DNA of 64,000 nucleotides from Avibacterium gallinarum (lineage in GTDB: Bacteria; Pseudomonadota; Gammaproteobacteria; Enterobacterales; Pasteurellaceae): NCBI RefSeq assembly GCF_002921135.1, contig NZ_PQVJ01000011.1, positions 62,001-126,000 on the forward strand. The letters run 5' to 3'. The position numbers were made by a program, and so were the translations under genes. The notes beneath the pieces were generated by a model. The model was given only the letters and a program-made list of their open reading frames with translations, was not told where the DNA came from and did no database searches. This document shows, piece after piece, positions 1 through 10,104 of this stretch (the stretch's first letter is position 1; each line of letters opens with the position of its first letter).

Positions 1-349
1 CCAGCTTACGCCATTCGCTGACGATGGCACTGATTCCCAATGCCACCAAGGAACAACTTGCCACGGCAAAAGAGAAATAAATCCATTGGTGATTTTGCCA
101 GCTATCAATCAACCATTGCACCGACTGCGCAATCACAGCACCGCCAAAAAAGAGCGCAGAACCTGCCAGCCATTTTTTCCACCAACGGGGTTTCGGCTGT
201 ATCGCTTGCTCAAGCTGTGGCGCGAGATCGCCCAGTTCATCTTCCACTTCCGCTTCAATAATTAAATTCTCTTGCGAAAAAGTTTGTTTCGGCGCAAAGG
301 CTTGTTGTTCTTGATCTTCAAGTGCGGTGTGAAAAATTTGTTTTTTCAT
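1..349 (-). CDS. ycjF: YcjF-like inner membrane protein (UPF0283), N-terminal part
   Basis: Partial gene: the C-terminal part lies beyond the left edge of the window. The 116 visible residues start MKKQIFHTALEDQEQQAF, continue with an acidic stretch, then PRWWKKW and two hydrophobic segments (about residues 66-80 and 91-108), which fits the YcjF/UPF0283 family of inner membrane proteins. The start is supported by a GGAG Shine-Dalgarno ahead of the ATG and by the 32-base gap after ycjX, the usual partner gene. An uptake signal overlaps codons 7-11 and encodes HTALE. The cellular function of the family is poorly defined; the pair is often induced by envelope or heat stress in enterics. Confidence 0.85.
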   Translation of the reverse strand, partial: MKKQIFHTALEDQEQQAFAPKQTFSQENLIIEAEVEDELGDLAPQLEQAIQPKPRWWKKWLAGSALFFGGAVIAQSVQWLIDSWQNHQWIYFSFAVASCSLVALGISAIVSEWRKL

Positions 350-381
350 TGCTTATCTCCGTTACGATCAATGCGGTGCGA

Positions 382-1785
382 TCAATCCAGTTTATCCGCG
401 AGCAAAAATTGCAGTACGGCGTCCATTCGTAAATGGGGAATAGGGTTGCCTTGTTCAAGGGGCTGGGGTTCAAATTGATCAAATTCAAAATGTTGAGTTT
501 GCCAAAATTGTGCATTTGGTAAGCGGTTTGGCACTTCCCCAGGGTAAAGGGTGATTTTTTGCTGATCTTTTTGTCGAACACCTTGGATCGCAGGATAAAA
601 CTTGCCATTTTGATTTACCGTAACCTGTTGCGTGGCGCGAATGGCAGCAATGGCGCTGTATGCGGTTTCAATGCCTTCGTATTCCACATAACGGCCGCCT
701 TCTTGTACGAGCTGGCGTAACAAGCTAACCAAATTATGGCGTTGATCTTTGGTAATGTGATCCGCTTTAGTGGCAAGGAACATTAATTTATCAATTTTTG
801 GTGAAAACAAACGGTTAAGCAAGGTGCGTTTGCCATAATGAAAGCTCTTAAACAATGCTTGCAAACCTTCTTGCATATCTAAAAAAGCACGTTGGCTATG
901 ATTAAGCGGGGTAAGACAATCTGCCAAGATCACTTGACGATCAAAGGTGGAAAAATAATCTCGATAAAAACCTTTGACGATATGTTGGCAATAATAATCG
1001 TAACGCTTTGTTAAAAAAGCAAAATAGCTATTGCTATCGGCTTTTTTCAAGGCTTGCCATTGTTCCGCATTAAGATGAACCAAGGGAAAAAACTGCACCG
1101 CAGGCGAGCCTTCCAGCTCGCCCATTAACACAAAACGCCCCGGTTGAATAAAGTGCAAGCCCTGCGCTTTACAAGCAAGTAAGTATTCCGTGTAATCCTT
1201 TGCCAGTTGCGCTAGCACTTCTTCATCGGCTTTCGCAAATAAGTCGATTTTCTCGAGTTTTTCGCACCATTTTTGTGCTAACTCAAGGCGTTGCCCCTGC
1301 ATAAGCTGACGCTGTTGTTCGCTCCATTGTTGAAAATCTAATTCGAGCAAGGGTAAATCTAATAGCCATTCCCCCGGATAATCAAAAATATCGAGATAAA
1401 GGGTGCTAGTTTCTTTTAAATGACGCCATAAGCCACGCTGTTGGTAACGAATGGCCAAGCGCGTTTCACTCACGCCACGGGTGAAATCAGGCCAGTGCGG
1501 TGGCTCGTCTGTTAAACATTTCAAATTATTTTCATATTCAAAACGGGGAATGTGCATTGTGCGCTGTTCAATGCGTTTTACGGCTAAAATCCGTTTATCG
1601 CGCGCCGCATCAAATAAGGGTAAATGGGCATTATCCACCGCATTAATATGCAAAAGTTGGTTCACAAGGCTGGTAATAAAGGCCGTTTTGCCGCTACGAC
1701 TTAGCCCTGTTACGGCTAAACGTAACGTGCGGTCAAACCCACGGTCAATTAGGTTATCCAGTTCTTTTTGAATATAATCAAACAT
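382..1785 (-). CDS. ycjX: YcjX family P-loop NTPase (DUF463)
   Basis: A protein of 467 residues with a Walker A loop GLSRSGKT at residues 27-34, a G3-like DYPGEW around residue 136 and a G4-like ATKADH around residue 340. These are hallmarks of the YcjX/DUF463 GTP-binding family, and the length fits. It sits directly upstream of ycjF in the usual order, so the two are probably co-transcribed. It is divergent from sapA with only 56 bases between the starts, so both promoters must lie in that short stretch. The precise role is not established; enteric homologues are phage-shock or heat-shock associated. Confidence 0.93.
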   Translation of the reverse strand: MFDYIQKELDNLIDRGFDRTLRLAVTGLSRSGKTAFITSLVNQLLHINAVDNAHLPLFDAARDKRILAVKRIEQRTMHIPRFEYENNLKCLTDEPPHWPDFTRGVSETRLAIRYQQRGLWRHLKETSTLYLDIFDYPGEWLLDLPLLELDFQQWSEQQRQLMQGQRLELAQKWCEKLEKIDLFAKADEEVLAQLAKDYTEYLLACKAQGLHFIQPGRFVLMGELEGSPAVQFFPLVHLNAEQWQALKKADSNSYFAFLTKRYDYYCQHIVKGFYRDYFSTFDRQVILADCLTPLNHSQRAFLDMQEGLQALFKSFHYGKRTLLNRLFSPKIDKLMFLATKADHITKDQRHNLVSLLRQLVQEGGRYVEYEGIETAYSAIAAIRATQQVTVNQNGKFYPAIQGVRQKDQQKITLYPGEVPNRLPNAQFWQTQHFEFDQFEPQPLEQGNPIPHLRMDAVLQFLLADKLD

Positions 1786-1841
1786 TTTATTTCTAAATTT
1801 CGCTAATATACTTTAAAATTTCGTCATAATTTATCACAAAT

Positions 1842-3548
1842 ATGCCTGTTATGTTTATAAGAAAAATCGTTGTTTCTGCTATTTTGCTGAGTACAAGCCT
1901 AATCAGTTTGCCAAGTTTTAGCGCCCCTAAAGTGCCAAAAATTCTCACGCAAAATGGATTAATTTATTGCACGCAGGCAAACGGTTTATCCTTCAATCCG
2001 CAAACGAGCGATGCGGGAACCAGTATGAATGTGGTAACCGAGCAGATTTACAATAAATTATTTGAAATCAAAAATAACAGCGCAACCGTTGAGCCAGTGC
2101 TGGCACAGAGTTATAGCCTGTCCGCAGACGGCAAAACCATCACCATTAATTTACGCAAAGGCATTAAATTTCATCAAACAGATTGGTTTACCCCAACGCG
2201 TAATTTTAATGCGGAAGATGTGGTGTTTTCGCTCAATCGCGTGCTAGGACATAACACGGATTTGCCTACTTTAGAAACCCTAGTGGACTACAAAAATCCG
2301 CAATACCGTATTTTCCACGAGCAAGCGCGCAAAGTGCGTTTTCCTTATTTTGAAAGCATTAAATTGAGCGAAAAAATTGAGTCTGTGGTTGCCACTTCGC
2401 CCTATCAAGTGCGAATCCAGCTTTTTCAGCCTGATGCGTCCATTCTTTCTCACCTTGCCAGTCAATACGCCATTATTTTCTCGCAAGAATATGCTTTGCA
2501 GCTTAACGCTGACGACAACCTTTCTCAGCTAGACACCTTGCCGGTGGGAACAGGCCCTTATAAAGTGCAAAATTTCGTGCGAAATCAATATGTTCGCTTA
2601 GCAAGGAATGAAGATTATTGGCGTAAAAAAGGGAAAATTGAGCATATTATTATTGATCTTTCCACAGACAGAACGGGGCGTTTGATTAAATTCTTAAATG
2701 GCGAATGTCAGATCACCTCTAGCCCTGATGTGAGCCAACTGGGGATTTTAAAACAGTTTGATGAGCGCTATTATTTGAAGTCCACGGAAGGAATGAATTT
2801 ATCCTATTTGGCCTTTAATTTCCTGAAACCTACGATGAAAGATCTGGATTTGCGCCGTGCCATCTCACAAGGTATTGATCGGGAACGCATTATTCATCGG
2901 ATTTATCATAATACGGCAAGTGTAGCGAATAATATTATTCCTAATATTTCTTGGGCGGCAACGGTAAACACGCCTGATTTTGCCTATGACTACAACCCAA
3001 AAGCCGCCAAGGCCTTTTTACAAGATAAACAGCTCAAGCTCACAATGTGGGTGCTAAACGAAGAGCAGGTGTATAACCCTTCGCCAATTAAAATGGCAGA
3101 ATTAATCAAATGGGATTTGGCGCAAGTGGGCGTGGAATTAGCCATTCGCCCTATAACTCGCACTTATTTAATTGAGCAGCTGCGAAATGGCTCGGAAGAT
3201 TACGATTTGATTCTCACTGGTTGGCTTGCGGGGAATTTAGATCCCGATAGCTTTATGCGCCCGATTTTAAGCTGCGGCACGGTCAATGACATCACAAATC
3301 TTTCCAACTGGTGCTATGCGCCTTTTGAAGATGCAATGAACCGTGCTTTAAATACCACACATTTACGTTCGCGCGCCAATTATTATAATATTGCGCAAGA
3401 AATTATTTTGTCAGAATTACCCATCATTCCTGTGGCGAATGTAAAACGAATGTTAATTGCTAATTCACGGGTGAAAGGCTTGGAGCTTGCGCCTTTTGGC
3501 AGCATTAACTTTACGACGCTATCCTATCAACAAGGAGAGAAAAAATGA
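1842..3548 (+). CDS. sapA: SapA, periplasmic peptide-binding protein
   Basis: A family-5 extracellular solute-binding protein of 568 residues with an N-terminal signal peptide (charged start, hydrophobic core VVSAILLSTSLISL, cleavage near SFSA). Features of the SapA/DppA fold include LAQSYSLSADGKTITINLRKGIKFHQTDWF, GTGPYKVQNF and a C-terminal ILTGWLAGNLDPDSF. SapA delivers peptides to the SapBCDF importer, which protects Haemophilus against cationic antimicrobial peptides and is also linked to haem uptake and potassium transport. It overlaps sapB by 4 bases (ATGA). A second in-frame ATG at 1851 is an equally possible start; neither has a clear Shine-Dalgarno. Confidence 0.93.
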   Translation: MPVMFIRKIVVSAILLSTSLISLPSFSAPKVPKILTQNGLIYCTQANGLSFNPQTSDAGTSMNVVTEQIYNKLFEIKNNSATVEPVLAQSYSLSADGKTITINLRKGIKFHQTDWFTPTRNFNAEDVVFSLNRVLGHNTDLPTLETLVDYKNPQYRIFHEQARKVRFPYFESIKLSEKIESVVATSPYQVRIQLFQPDASILSHLASQYAIIFSQEYALQLNADDNLSQLDTLPVGTGPYKVQNFVRNQYVRLARNEDYWRKKGKIEHIIIDLSTDRTGRLIKFLNGECQITSSPDVSQLGILKQFDERYYLKSTEGMNLSYLAFNFLKPTMKDLDLRRAISQGIDRERIIHRIYHNTASVANNIIPNISWAATVNTPDFAYDYNPKAAKAFLQDKQLKLTMWVLNEEQVYNPSPIKMAELIKWDLAQVGVELAIRPITRTYLIEQLRNGSEDYDLILTGWLAGNLDPDSFMRPILSCGTVNDITNLSNWCYAPFEDAMNRALNTTHLRSRANYYNIAQEIILSELPIIPVANVKRMLIANSRVKGLELAPFGSINFTTLSYQQGEKK

Positions 3549-4510
3549 TTTTGTCGTTTTTCAGACATCTTATCTTGTTGGTGATCACCTTAGTGATTCT
3601 TTCTATCATTAGCTATGCGGTGCTAATGCGCGATCCACTCAATGAAGTGCTGGCAACACCGCATTTTTATTCGGGCTATTTTTTCTATGTGCAAAATTTA
3701 CTCAATGGGGATTTGGGGATTAGCTATAACGGCGGTGATTCCTTAAGTGATTTGGTTCTCACCGTGCTCCCCCCTACCCTTGAACTTTGCTTTACCGCCA
3801 TTTTACTGGCGTTGCTCTTTGGCATTCCTTTAGGGCTAATTGGGGCAATTTATCGTAAAAAATTCTTCGGAAAAATCATCCGCACTTTGTCTGTCATAGG
3901 GCTTTCTCTGCCCGTGTTTTGGCTTGCGCCTCTGTTGCTTTATGCGGCCGCTATTTATGGCTGGGAGATTGCTGCCATTGGGCAATATAATTTGCTTTAT
4001 GAAATTCAGCCCATCACGGGATTTCCCATTATTGACGTTTGGTTTATTGATGAGCCCTATCGCATTAAGGTGATCCAAAATGTGCTGCAACACCTGATTT
4101 TACCGACCTTAGTGCTAACCATTTGGCCAACAATGGAAATTATTCGTATCGTACAAGAGCGTGCCGCCTATTTGTTTGAGCAGCCTTACATCAAAATTTC
4201 AATGACAAGAGGCTGGTCAATGTGCAAGATTTTGCGTACGCATATTTTACGCAACACCCTACCATTATTAGTGCCACAAATGACGCGATTATTCACCCTT
4301 GTGATTGCACAATGTATGTTGGTTGAAGGCACCTTTGGTTGGTCTGGCATTGGGCATTGGCTGATTAATGCCGTTGCCCAGCAAGATTACAACAGTATTT
4401 CCGCAGGCATTATCGTGATTGGATTATGTATTATTGTGGTGAATTTATTGGTAGAAACGCTCACCTTTGTGTTAGATCCGTTAAATAAGAAAGGTTGGTA
4501 TGCAAGATAA
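3545..4510 (+). CDS. sapB: SapB, peptide ABC transporter permease
   Basis: A permease of 321 residues in the DppB/OppB family: a hydrophobic N-terminal helix, a loop containing NGDLGISYNGGDSLSDLV, then membrane segments with the inner-membrane coupling (EAA-type) region around SMTRGWSMCKILRTHILRNTLP. It pairs with SapC to form the membrane channel of the Sap importer. It is translationally coupled to both neighbours: its start overlaps the sapA stop by 4 bases and its end overlaps the sapC start by 11 bases. The order sapA-B-C-D-F is the conserved one. Confidence 0.93.
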   Translation: MILSFFRHLILLVITLVILSIISYAVLMRDPLNEVLATPHFYSGYFFYVQNLLNGDLGISYNGGDSLSDLVLTVLPPTLELCFTAILLALLFGIPLGLIGAIYRKKFFGKIIRTLSVIGLSLPVFWLAPLLLYAAAIYGWEIAAIGQYNLLYEIQPITGFPIIDVWFIDEPYRIKVIQNVLQHLILPTLVLTIWPTMEIIRIVQERAAYLFEQPYIKISMTRGWSMCKILRTHILRNTLPLLVPQMTRLFTLVIAQCMLVEGTFGWSGIGHWLINAVAQQDYNSISAGIIVIGLCIIVVNLLVETLTFVLDPLNKKGWYAR

Positions 4511-5387
4511 AGATCCGGCAGAATTTCGCCACACAGCAACATTAACCACCATTTGGAAATTATTCCGCCAAGATAAAGTGGCACTTGCCAGTTTTTATCT
4601 ATTTTTGCTGTTTATTTTGACCGCACTTTTTAGCGGATTCATTGCCCCTTATCCCGCTGAAACGCAGTTTATCGGTTTTGAGCTAATGCCCCCCTCTTGG
4701 GTAAATGGCGGAAAAATCGCCTACTTCTTCGGCACAGACGACATTGGACGTGATGTGCTAAGCCGCTTAATTACAGGAACAACCTACACCTTGGGTTCTG
4801 CCTTAATCGTGGTGATTTTCACCGCTATTTTAGGCGGCATTATGGGCGTTTGGGCTGGAATGTCGCAAGGGATTAAATCGCGTGTACTTGGGCATTTTCT
4901 TGATGCTTTCCTTTCTACCCCCATTTTGTTGATTGCCATTATTATTGCCACCTTAATGCAGCCTAGCCTGATTAACGCAATGCTTGCCATTACCTTGGCA
5001 TTATTACCACATTTTATTCACGAGATTTACCAAGCCATTCAAAAAGAGCTGAAAAAAGAATACATTTTAATGCTCCGCCTTGAAGGGGCATCAAATTGGA
5101 TTTTATTAAAAGACGCCATTTTCCCCAATATTTGGGTGAAATATATCCAAGAAATCACCCGCGCTTTTACCATCGCCATTTTGGATATTAGTGCATTAAG
5201 TTTTATTTCTCTCGGTGCGCAAAGCCCAATGCCAGAATGGGGCGTGATGATTAAGGATTCTCTCGAATTGATTTACCTTGCACCTTGGACGGTAATCCTA
5301 CCAGGGCTTGCCATTATGGCGGTGATCTTAGTTGCGCTATTACTCGGCAACGGCATTAATAAAGCCATTGAAAAATATTATGAATAG
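4500..5387 (+). CDS. sapC: SapC, peptide ABC transporter permease
   Basis: A permease of 295 residues in the DppC/OppC family. The N-terminal cytoplasmic tail and first helix ([21 protein letters not shown]) are followed by [22 protein letters not shown], a family signature, and by the coupling region [26 protein letters not shown]. It is the second half of the Sap channel. The gene begins inside the end of sapB, and sapD follows after 8 bases, so this is one operon. Confidence 0.93.
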   Translation: MQDKDPAEFRHTATLTTIWKLFRQDKVALASFYLFLLFILTALFSGFIAPYPAETQFIGFELMPPSWVNGGKIAYFFGTDDIGRDVLSRLITGTTYTLGSALIVVIFTAILGGIMGVWAGMSQGIKSRVLGHFLDAFLSTPILLIAIIIATLMQPSLINAMLAITLALLPHFIHEIYQAIQKELKKEYILMLRLEGASNWILLKDAIFPNIWVKYIQEITRAFTIAILDISALSFISLGAQSPMPEWGVMIKDSLELIYLAPWTVILPGLAIMAVILVALLLGNGINKAIEKYYE

Positions 5388-5395
5388 GGATTCCT

Positions 5396-6454
5396 ATGGC
5401 ACTACTTGATATTCGTAATCTTTGCATAGAAATAAAAACGCCAAATGGTCGAGTAAAAATCATCGATAACGTCAATCTCACCTTGAATGAAGGGGAAATT
5501 TGCGGTTTAGTCGGGGAATCGGGTTCAGGAAAAAGTCTGATTGCAAAAGTGATTTGTAACACCATTAAGGATTCGTGGGTTGTTACCGCTGATCGCTTTC
5601 GGTTTAATGATGTGGAACTGCTCAAACTTAGCCCACATAAAAGGCGGAAATTGGTGGGCAAAGAAATTTCAATGATCTTCCAAGAGCCGCTGACGAATTT
5701 AGATCCCAGCAGCAAAATTGGTAAACAGTTGATCCAAAATATTCCCTCTTGGACATTCAAAGGCCGCTGGTGGCAATGGTTTGGCTGGAAAAAACGCCGC
5801 GCCATTGAATTATTGCACCGTGTGGGGATTAAAGATCATAAAGACATAATGAACAGCTACCCCGATGAAATCACCGAAGGGGAAGGGCAAAAAGTGATGA
5901 TCGCCGCTGCCGTTGCCAATCAGCCACGCTTATTAATTGCTGATGAGCCGACCAATGCGTTGGAATCCATCACTAAGGTGCAAATTTTCCGCCTGCTGTT
6001 GAGTATGAATCAAAACCAAGGCACATCTATCTTGCTAGCCAGCAATGATATTAATAGTATCCGTGAATGGTGCGACAGTTTCAGCGTGCTTTATTGTGGG
6101 CAAAATGCGGAATCTGGGCCGAAAGAAAGTGTACTCAGCACACCACATCACCCTTACACCAATGCGCTGCTGCATTCTATTCCTGATTTTAAACAGCCGT
6201 TGCCACTCAAAAGCCGTTTAGGTACATTGCGTGGAAGTGTTCCCCTGTTGGATCAGCTGCCTATTGGCTGTCGCCTTGGCCCACGTTGTCCATTTGCGCA
6301 GAAAAAATGTATTAATAAACCGCCAACAAGACGCATAAAACATCACGAATTTGCCTGCCATTTTCCACTGAATTTACGTGAAAATCAGCGAAAAGAAAGA
6401 GAAGATGTCGCAACACCACTTATCATTAATACGGATGAAAATAACGAAGAATAG
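5396..6454 (+). CDS. sapD: SapD, peptide ABC transporter ATP-binding protein
   Basis: An ATPase of 352 residues in the DppD/OppD family. Walker A is GESGSGKS near residues 41-48 and Walker B is [11 protein letters not shown] near 177. The signature region reads [13 protein letters not shown] instead of the canonical LSGGQ, as in SapD homologues where this motif is degenerate. The C-terminal oligopeptide-transporter domain contains C-x6-C ([14 protein letters not shown]), expected for this subfamily, and an acidic tail. E. coli SapD also supports potassium uptake by Trk; here that is only an inference. An 8-base gap follows sapC and a 9-base gap precedes sapF. Confidence 0.93.
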   Translation: MALLDIRNLCIEIKTPNGRVKIIDNVNLTLNEGEICGLVGESGSGKSLIAKVICNTIKDSWVVTADRFRFNDVELLKLSPHKRRKLVGKEISMIFQEPLTNLDPSSKIGKQLIQNIPSWTFKGRWWQWFGWKKRRAIELLHRVGIKDHKDIMNSYPDEITEGEGQKVMIAAAVANQPRLLIADEPTNALESITKVQIFRLLLSMNQNQGTSILLASNDINSIREWCDSFSVLYCGQNAESGPKESVLSTPHHPYTNALLHSIPDFKQPLPLKSRLGTLRGSVPLLDQLPIGCRLGPRCPFAQKKCINKPPTRRIKHHEFACHFPLNLRENQRKEREDVATPLIINTDENNEE

Positions 6455-6463
6455 GAAAAGCGA

Positions 6464-7264
6464 ATGAGTGCCTTATTAGAAATTGAAAATTTATCCAAAT
6501 CCTTTGATGATAATGTCGGCATTTTTTCATCTAGCCAGTTCGTTGCTGTGGAAAATGTCAGCTTCCAGTTAGAGCGTAAAAAAACTTTAGCAATTATTGG
6601 TAAAAATGGTTCGGGGAAATCCACTTTAGTAAAAATGATCGTGGGGATTATCGCACCAAGTGCGGGGGAAATTTTGTTTAAAAATAATCCTTTACAGTTT
6701 GGCGATTATCACTACCGTTCGCAGCATATTCGAATGGTTTTCCAAGATCCGAACAGTTCTTTCAATCCAAAACTCAATGTCGGGCAAATTTTGGATACCC
6801 CACTACGCCTTGCCACCGATTTAACTGAAAGAGAGCGTGATGAAAAAATCTTTTCTACACTTAAGCTAGTTGGACTTTATCCCGATCACGCTAGCATAAA
6901 AATCAACACGATGTCCGTAAGCCAAAAACAACGTGTTGCCCTTGCTCGTGCTTTAATCCTTGAGCCTGAAATCATCATCACCGATGATGCCCTTGGCTCA
7001 CTCGATGCCACGGTGAAAACCCAGCTAATGAATTTAATGCTCGAAATCCAAGAAAAACTAGGTATTTCTTATATTTATGTGGGGCAACATTTGGGCATTA
7101 TTAAGCATATTTCTGATGATGTGTTGGTGATGGACGAAGGCAAAATGATCGAATACGGCACAACCCGTGATGTCTTCACTCATCCACAAAATGATATTAC
7201 CAAACGTTTAGTTGAAAGCCATTTTGGCCGACTACTAACCGATGAATCTTGGCGAATCAGATAA
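6464..7264 (+). CDS. sapF: SapF, peptide ABC transporter ATP-binding protein
   Basis: An ATPase of 266 residues in the DppF/OppF family. Walker A is GKNGSGKST (residues 46-54), the signature is a divergent [15 protein letters not shown], and Walker B is [12 protein letters not shown], where D replaces the usual catalytic E. It is the second nucleotide-binding subunit of the Sap importer and closes the operon here: no sapZ-like gene follows, and glyA lies convergent downstream. A single uptake signal follows the stop, and the hairpin at 7352-7380 has its T-run on the other strand, so the operon's own terminator is not obvious. Confidence 0.92.
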   Translation: MSALLEIENLSKSFDDNVGIFSSSQFVAVENVSFQLERKKTLAIIGKNGSGKSTLVKMIVGIIAPSAGEILFKNNPLQFGDYHYRSQHIRMVFQDPNSSFNPKLNVGQILDTPLRLATDLTERERDEKIFSTLKLVGLYPDHASIKINTMSVSQKQRVALARALILEPEIIITDDALGSLDATVKTQLMNLMLEIQEKLGISYIYVGQHLGIIKHISDDVLVMDEGKMIEYGTTRDVFTHPQNDITKRLVESHFGRLLTDESWRIR

Positions 7265-7345
7265 CCCTTATAAAATAAAGTGCGGTGTTTTTTTTGCAAA
7301 GTTTTTGTAATTAAAGAACTATTTATTACCTCATTTTATCTCCCA

Positions 7346-7380
7346 ATAAAAAACAGGCTGGATACCCTATCCAGCCTGTT
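7346..7380 (-). terminator. Intrinsic terminator of glyA
   Basis: A perfect 13-base-pair stem (AACAGGCTGGATA with its complement, 7352-7364 and 7368-7380) closes a 3-base loop. On the minus strand it is followed by a T-rich run, so it terminates glyA, whose stop codon lies 19 bases before it. On the plus strand no T-run follows, but the hairpin may still slow transcripts coming from sapF. Confidence 0.85.
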
Positions 7381-7398
7381 TCGCACGATACTAAAAAA

Positions 7399-8664
7399 TT
7401 ACGCAGGATAAACCGGCAAGCGCTTACAAATATCTAGCACTTTCGCTTTTGTTGCTGCGATAACTTCTGCTTCGTTTTCTTTACCCACGGCATCAAGCAC
7501 ATCGCACATCCAGCCTGCTAGCTCTTTCACTTCCGCTTCTTTAAAACCACGGCGAGTCACAGAAGGTGTGCCTACACGAATCCCTGAAGTGATAAACGGT
7601 TTTTGTGGATCATTTGGTACGGCATTTTTGTTTACCGTAATGTTCGCTTTGCCTAATGCGGCATCGGCGGCTTTTCCTGTTAAACCGTGGCTCACTAAAT
7701 CCACTAAGAATAAATGGTTTTCTGTGCCGTTAGACACCACGTTATAACCACGCTGTTTAAACACTTCCACCATCGCTTTTGCGTTTTTCACCACTTGTTG
7801 CTGATAAGCTTTAAACTCTGGCTCGAGGGCTTCTTTAAAACATACTGCTTTGGCTGCAATAACGTGAACCAATGGACCACCTTGACCAGCTGGGAAAACA
7901 GCGCTGTTTAATTTTTTGTAAAGCTCTTCATCACCGCCTTTTGCTAAAATCAAGCCACCACGCGGGCCGCCCAATGTTTTGTGTGTTGTGGTTGTTACAA
8001 CGTGCGCGTGCGGTAATGGGTTTGGATAAACACCTGCAGCGATTAAGCCTGCAACGTGCGCCATATCCACGAATAAATAAGCGCCCACTTCGTCAGCAAT
8101 CTCACGCATTTTCGCCCAATCAACTACTTGAGAATAGGCAGAAAAGCCTCCCACGATCATTTTTGGCTTAACGCGTAACGCTTGTTCACGCAATGCGTCA
8201 TAATCAATTACGCCTTCATCGGTGATGCCATATTGTTCTGCGTGATAAATTTTGCCTGAAAAGCTCACTGATGCCCCGTGAGTTAAGTGTCCGCCGTGTG
8301 CCAAGCTCATACCTAAAATAGTATCACCCGGATTTAACAATGCCATATATACTGCCGCATTAGCTTGCGAACCAGAATGCGGTTGCACATTGGCATAATC
8401 TGCATCAAATAATTCTTTCGCACGGTCAATCGCAAGTTGTTCAACAATGTCTGCATATTCACAACCGCCGTAATAGCGTTTGCCGGGGTAACCTTCCGCA
8501 TATTTATTGGTAAATTGAGAACCTTGCGCTTCCATTACGCGTGGGCTGGCATAGTTTTCTGATGCGATTAATTCAATATGTTCTTCTTGACGGCGATTTT
8601 CATCTTGGATCGCCTGCCATAATACGGGATCGTAATCAGCGATGTTCATACTTCTTTTTAACAT
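7399..8664 (-). CDS. glyA: Serine hydroxymethyltransferase
   Basis: The PLP enzyme of 421 residues interconverts serine and tetrahydrofolate with glycine and 5,10-methylene-THF, the main source of one-carbon units for purine synthesis. The whole family pattern is visible: [30 protein letters not shown] at the N terminus, [13 protein letters not shown], the PLP-lysine motif [16 protein letters not shown] and the C-terminal [14 protein letters not shown]. Length is typical. The ATG at 8664 is preferred because GAGG lies 8 bases upstream; a second ATG five codons later is less well placed. It is the third gene after purH and purD, which fits supply of glycine and formyl groups to the same pathway. 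Confidence 0.97.
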   Translation of the reverse strand: MLKRSMNIADYDPVLWQAIQDENRRQEEHIELIASENYASPRVMEAQGSQFTNKYAEGYPGKRYYGGCEYADIVEQLAIDRAKELFDADYANVQPHSGSQANAAVYMALLNPGDTILGMSLAHGGHLTHGASVSFSGKIYHAEQYGITDEGVIDYDALREQALRVKPKMIVGGFSAYSQVVDWAKMREIADEVGAYLFVDMAHVAGLIAAGVYPNPLPHAHVVTTTTHKTLGGPRGGLILAKGGDEELYKKLNSAVFPAGQGGPLVHVIAAKAVCFKEALEPEFKAYQQQVVKNAKAMVEVFKQRGYNVVSNGTENHLFLVDLVSHGLTGKAADAALGKANITVNKNAVPNDPQKPFITSGIRVGTPSVTRRGFKEAEVKELAGWMCDVLDAVGKENEAEVIAATKAKVLDICKRLPVYPA

Positions 8665-8776
8665 TGTGTTTGTCCTCTTTGTTTCAAAATATAGGGGATA
8701 GTTTACCCTGTTCTGTTACACTTTTTAATGAAAATTTAATTGTTAATTTCTCATCATCTTAATGAATTTTTTTCAT

Positions 8777-10084
8777 CTATGACGATGACTTCTCACGCGC
8801 AATAGCTCTCCAGCCAATATCACGGCGGAAGAAACGTCCTTGCCATTGAATCTGTTCGGCGAGTTTTAAGGCTTTCTGTTGAGCATCAAGCACGGAATCA
8901 CCTAATGCGGTGGCACAAAGAACGCGGCCGCCGTTGGTCACTAATTTGCCGTTTTCTTCACTCACGCCAGCAAGGAAAACTTTTTCATCTGCCTGCTCAG
9001 TAGTTGGTAACCCTTGGATTTCATCACCTTTGCGATAATCCGCAGGATAGCCTTCTGCAGCAAGCACAATACCTAACGCAGCTTGTTTTTTCCATTGCGA
9101 TTTAACTTGATCTAGTTTCCCTTCACAGGCTTTTAAGCAAAGTTCCACCAAATCAGAATCCATTCGCATCATAATAGGCTGCGTTTCAGGATCACCAAAA
9201 CGGCAGTTAAATTCAATCACTTTTGGCTGACCATTTTTATCGATCATTAGCCCTGCATATAAAAAGCCTTTATATACATTGCCTTCGGCCGCCATTCCTT
9301 GCACGGTTGGATAAATAATTTGCTCCATCACACGCTGATGAATTTCAGGGGTAACCACAGGGGCTGGCGAATAAGCGCCCATTCCGCCCGTATTTAAGCC
9401 TTTGTCGCCCTCCCCCACACGCTTGTGATCTTGGCTGGTTGCCATTGGCTCAACATTTTTGCCGTCCACCATCACGATAAAACTGGCTTCTTCGCCATCT
9501 AAAAACTCTTCAATCACCACGCGTGAACCTGCATCACCAAAGGCGTTGCCTGAAAGCATATCTTTAATGGCTTCTTCTGCTTCCGCTAACGTCATTGCCA
9601 CAATCACACCTTTACCTGCCGCTAAGCCGTCTGCTTTAATCACAATCGGTGCGCCTTTTTGGCGAACATAAGCAAGGGCTTGTTCCACGTCTGTGAAGTT
9701 TTGATATTCTGCCGTTGGAATTTGATGACGTGCTAAGAAATCTTTGGTAAATGCTTTTGAGCCTTCCAGCTGTGCAGCGGCTTGGCTTGGGCCAAAAATG
9801 GTTAAACCTGCTTTTTCAAAAGCATCGACAACGCCTGCTACCAACGGGGCTTCTGGCCCAACAATGGTTAAGCCCACTTGATTTTCTTGGGCAAATTTCA
9901 CTAATGCTGGAATATCTGTCGCAGAAATTGCCACATTTTCCACCGCACTTTTGCCGAAGCCCTTTTCTCTCGCAGTGCCTGCGTTGCCTGGGGCAACAAA
10001 CACTTTACTGGCTAAAGGGGATTGTGCAGCTTTCCACGCAAGGGCGTGTTCACGCCCACCATTTCCAATAATTAAAATATTCAT
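8777..10084 (-). CDS. purD: Phosphoribosylamine-glycine ligase (GAR synthetase)
   Basis: An ATP-grasp ligase of 435 residues catalysing the second step of purine synthesis, joining phosphoribosylamine and glycine. Visible landmarks are MNILIIGNGGREHALAWK at the N terminus, the ATP-binding IVIKADGLAAGKGVIVA, RVGEGDKGLNTGGMGAYSP, and the metal-binding end of the grasp domain EFNCRFGDPETQPIMMR. The gene lies 20 bases after purH and 112 bases before glyA, in one purine operon. Length is normal. Confidence 0.97.
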   Translation of the reverse strand: MNILIIGNGGREHALAWKAAQSPLASKVFVAPGNAGTAREKGFGKSAVENVAISATDIPALVKFAQENQVGLTIVGPEAPLVAGVVDAFEKAGLTIFGPSQAAAQLEGSKAFTKDFLARHQIPTAEYQNFTDVEQALAYVRQKGAPIVIKADGLAAGKGVIVAMTLAEAEEAIKDMLSGNAFGDAGSRVVIEEFLDGEEASFIVMVDGKNVEPMATSQDHKRVGEGDKGLNTGGMGAYSPAPVVTPEIHQRVMEQIIYPTVQGMAAEGNVYKGFLYAGLMIDKNGQPKVIEFNCRFGDPETQPIMMRMDSDLVELCLKACEGKLDQVKSQWKKQAALGIVLAAEGYPADYRKGDEIQGLPTTEQADEKVFLAGVSEENGKLVTNGGRVLCATALGDSVLDAQQKALKLAEQIQWQGRFFRRDIGWRAIAREKSSS

Positions 10085-10104
10085 TTTTTCTACCCCACTT
10101 TTAA

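Noticed and set aside
5356-5805. Long minus-strand frame inside sapD
   Set aside because: A shadow of the sapD coding sequence with no start signal and no recognisable protein.
8665-8776. A glycine or purine riboswitch in the gap before glyA
   Set aside because: The gap is only 112 bases, AT-rich, and shows no conserved aptamer core or paired elements.
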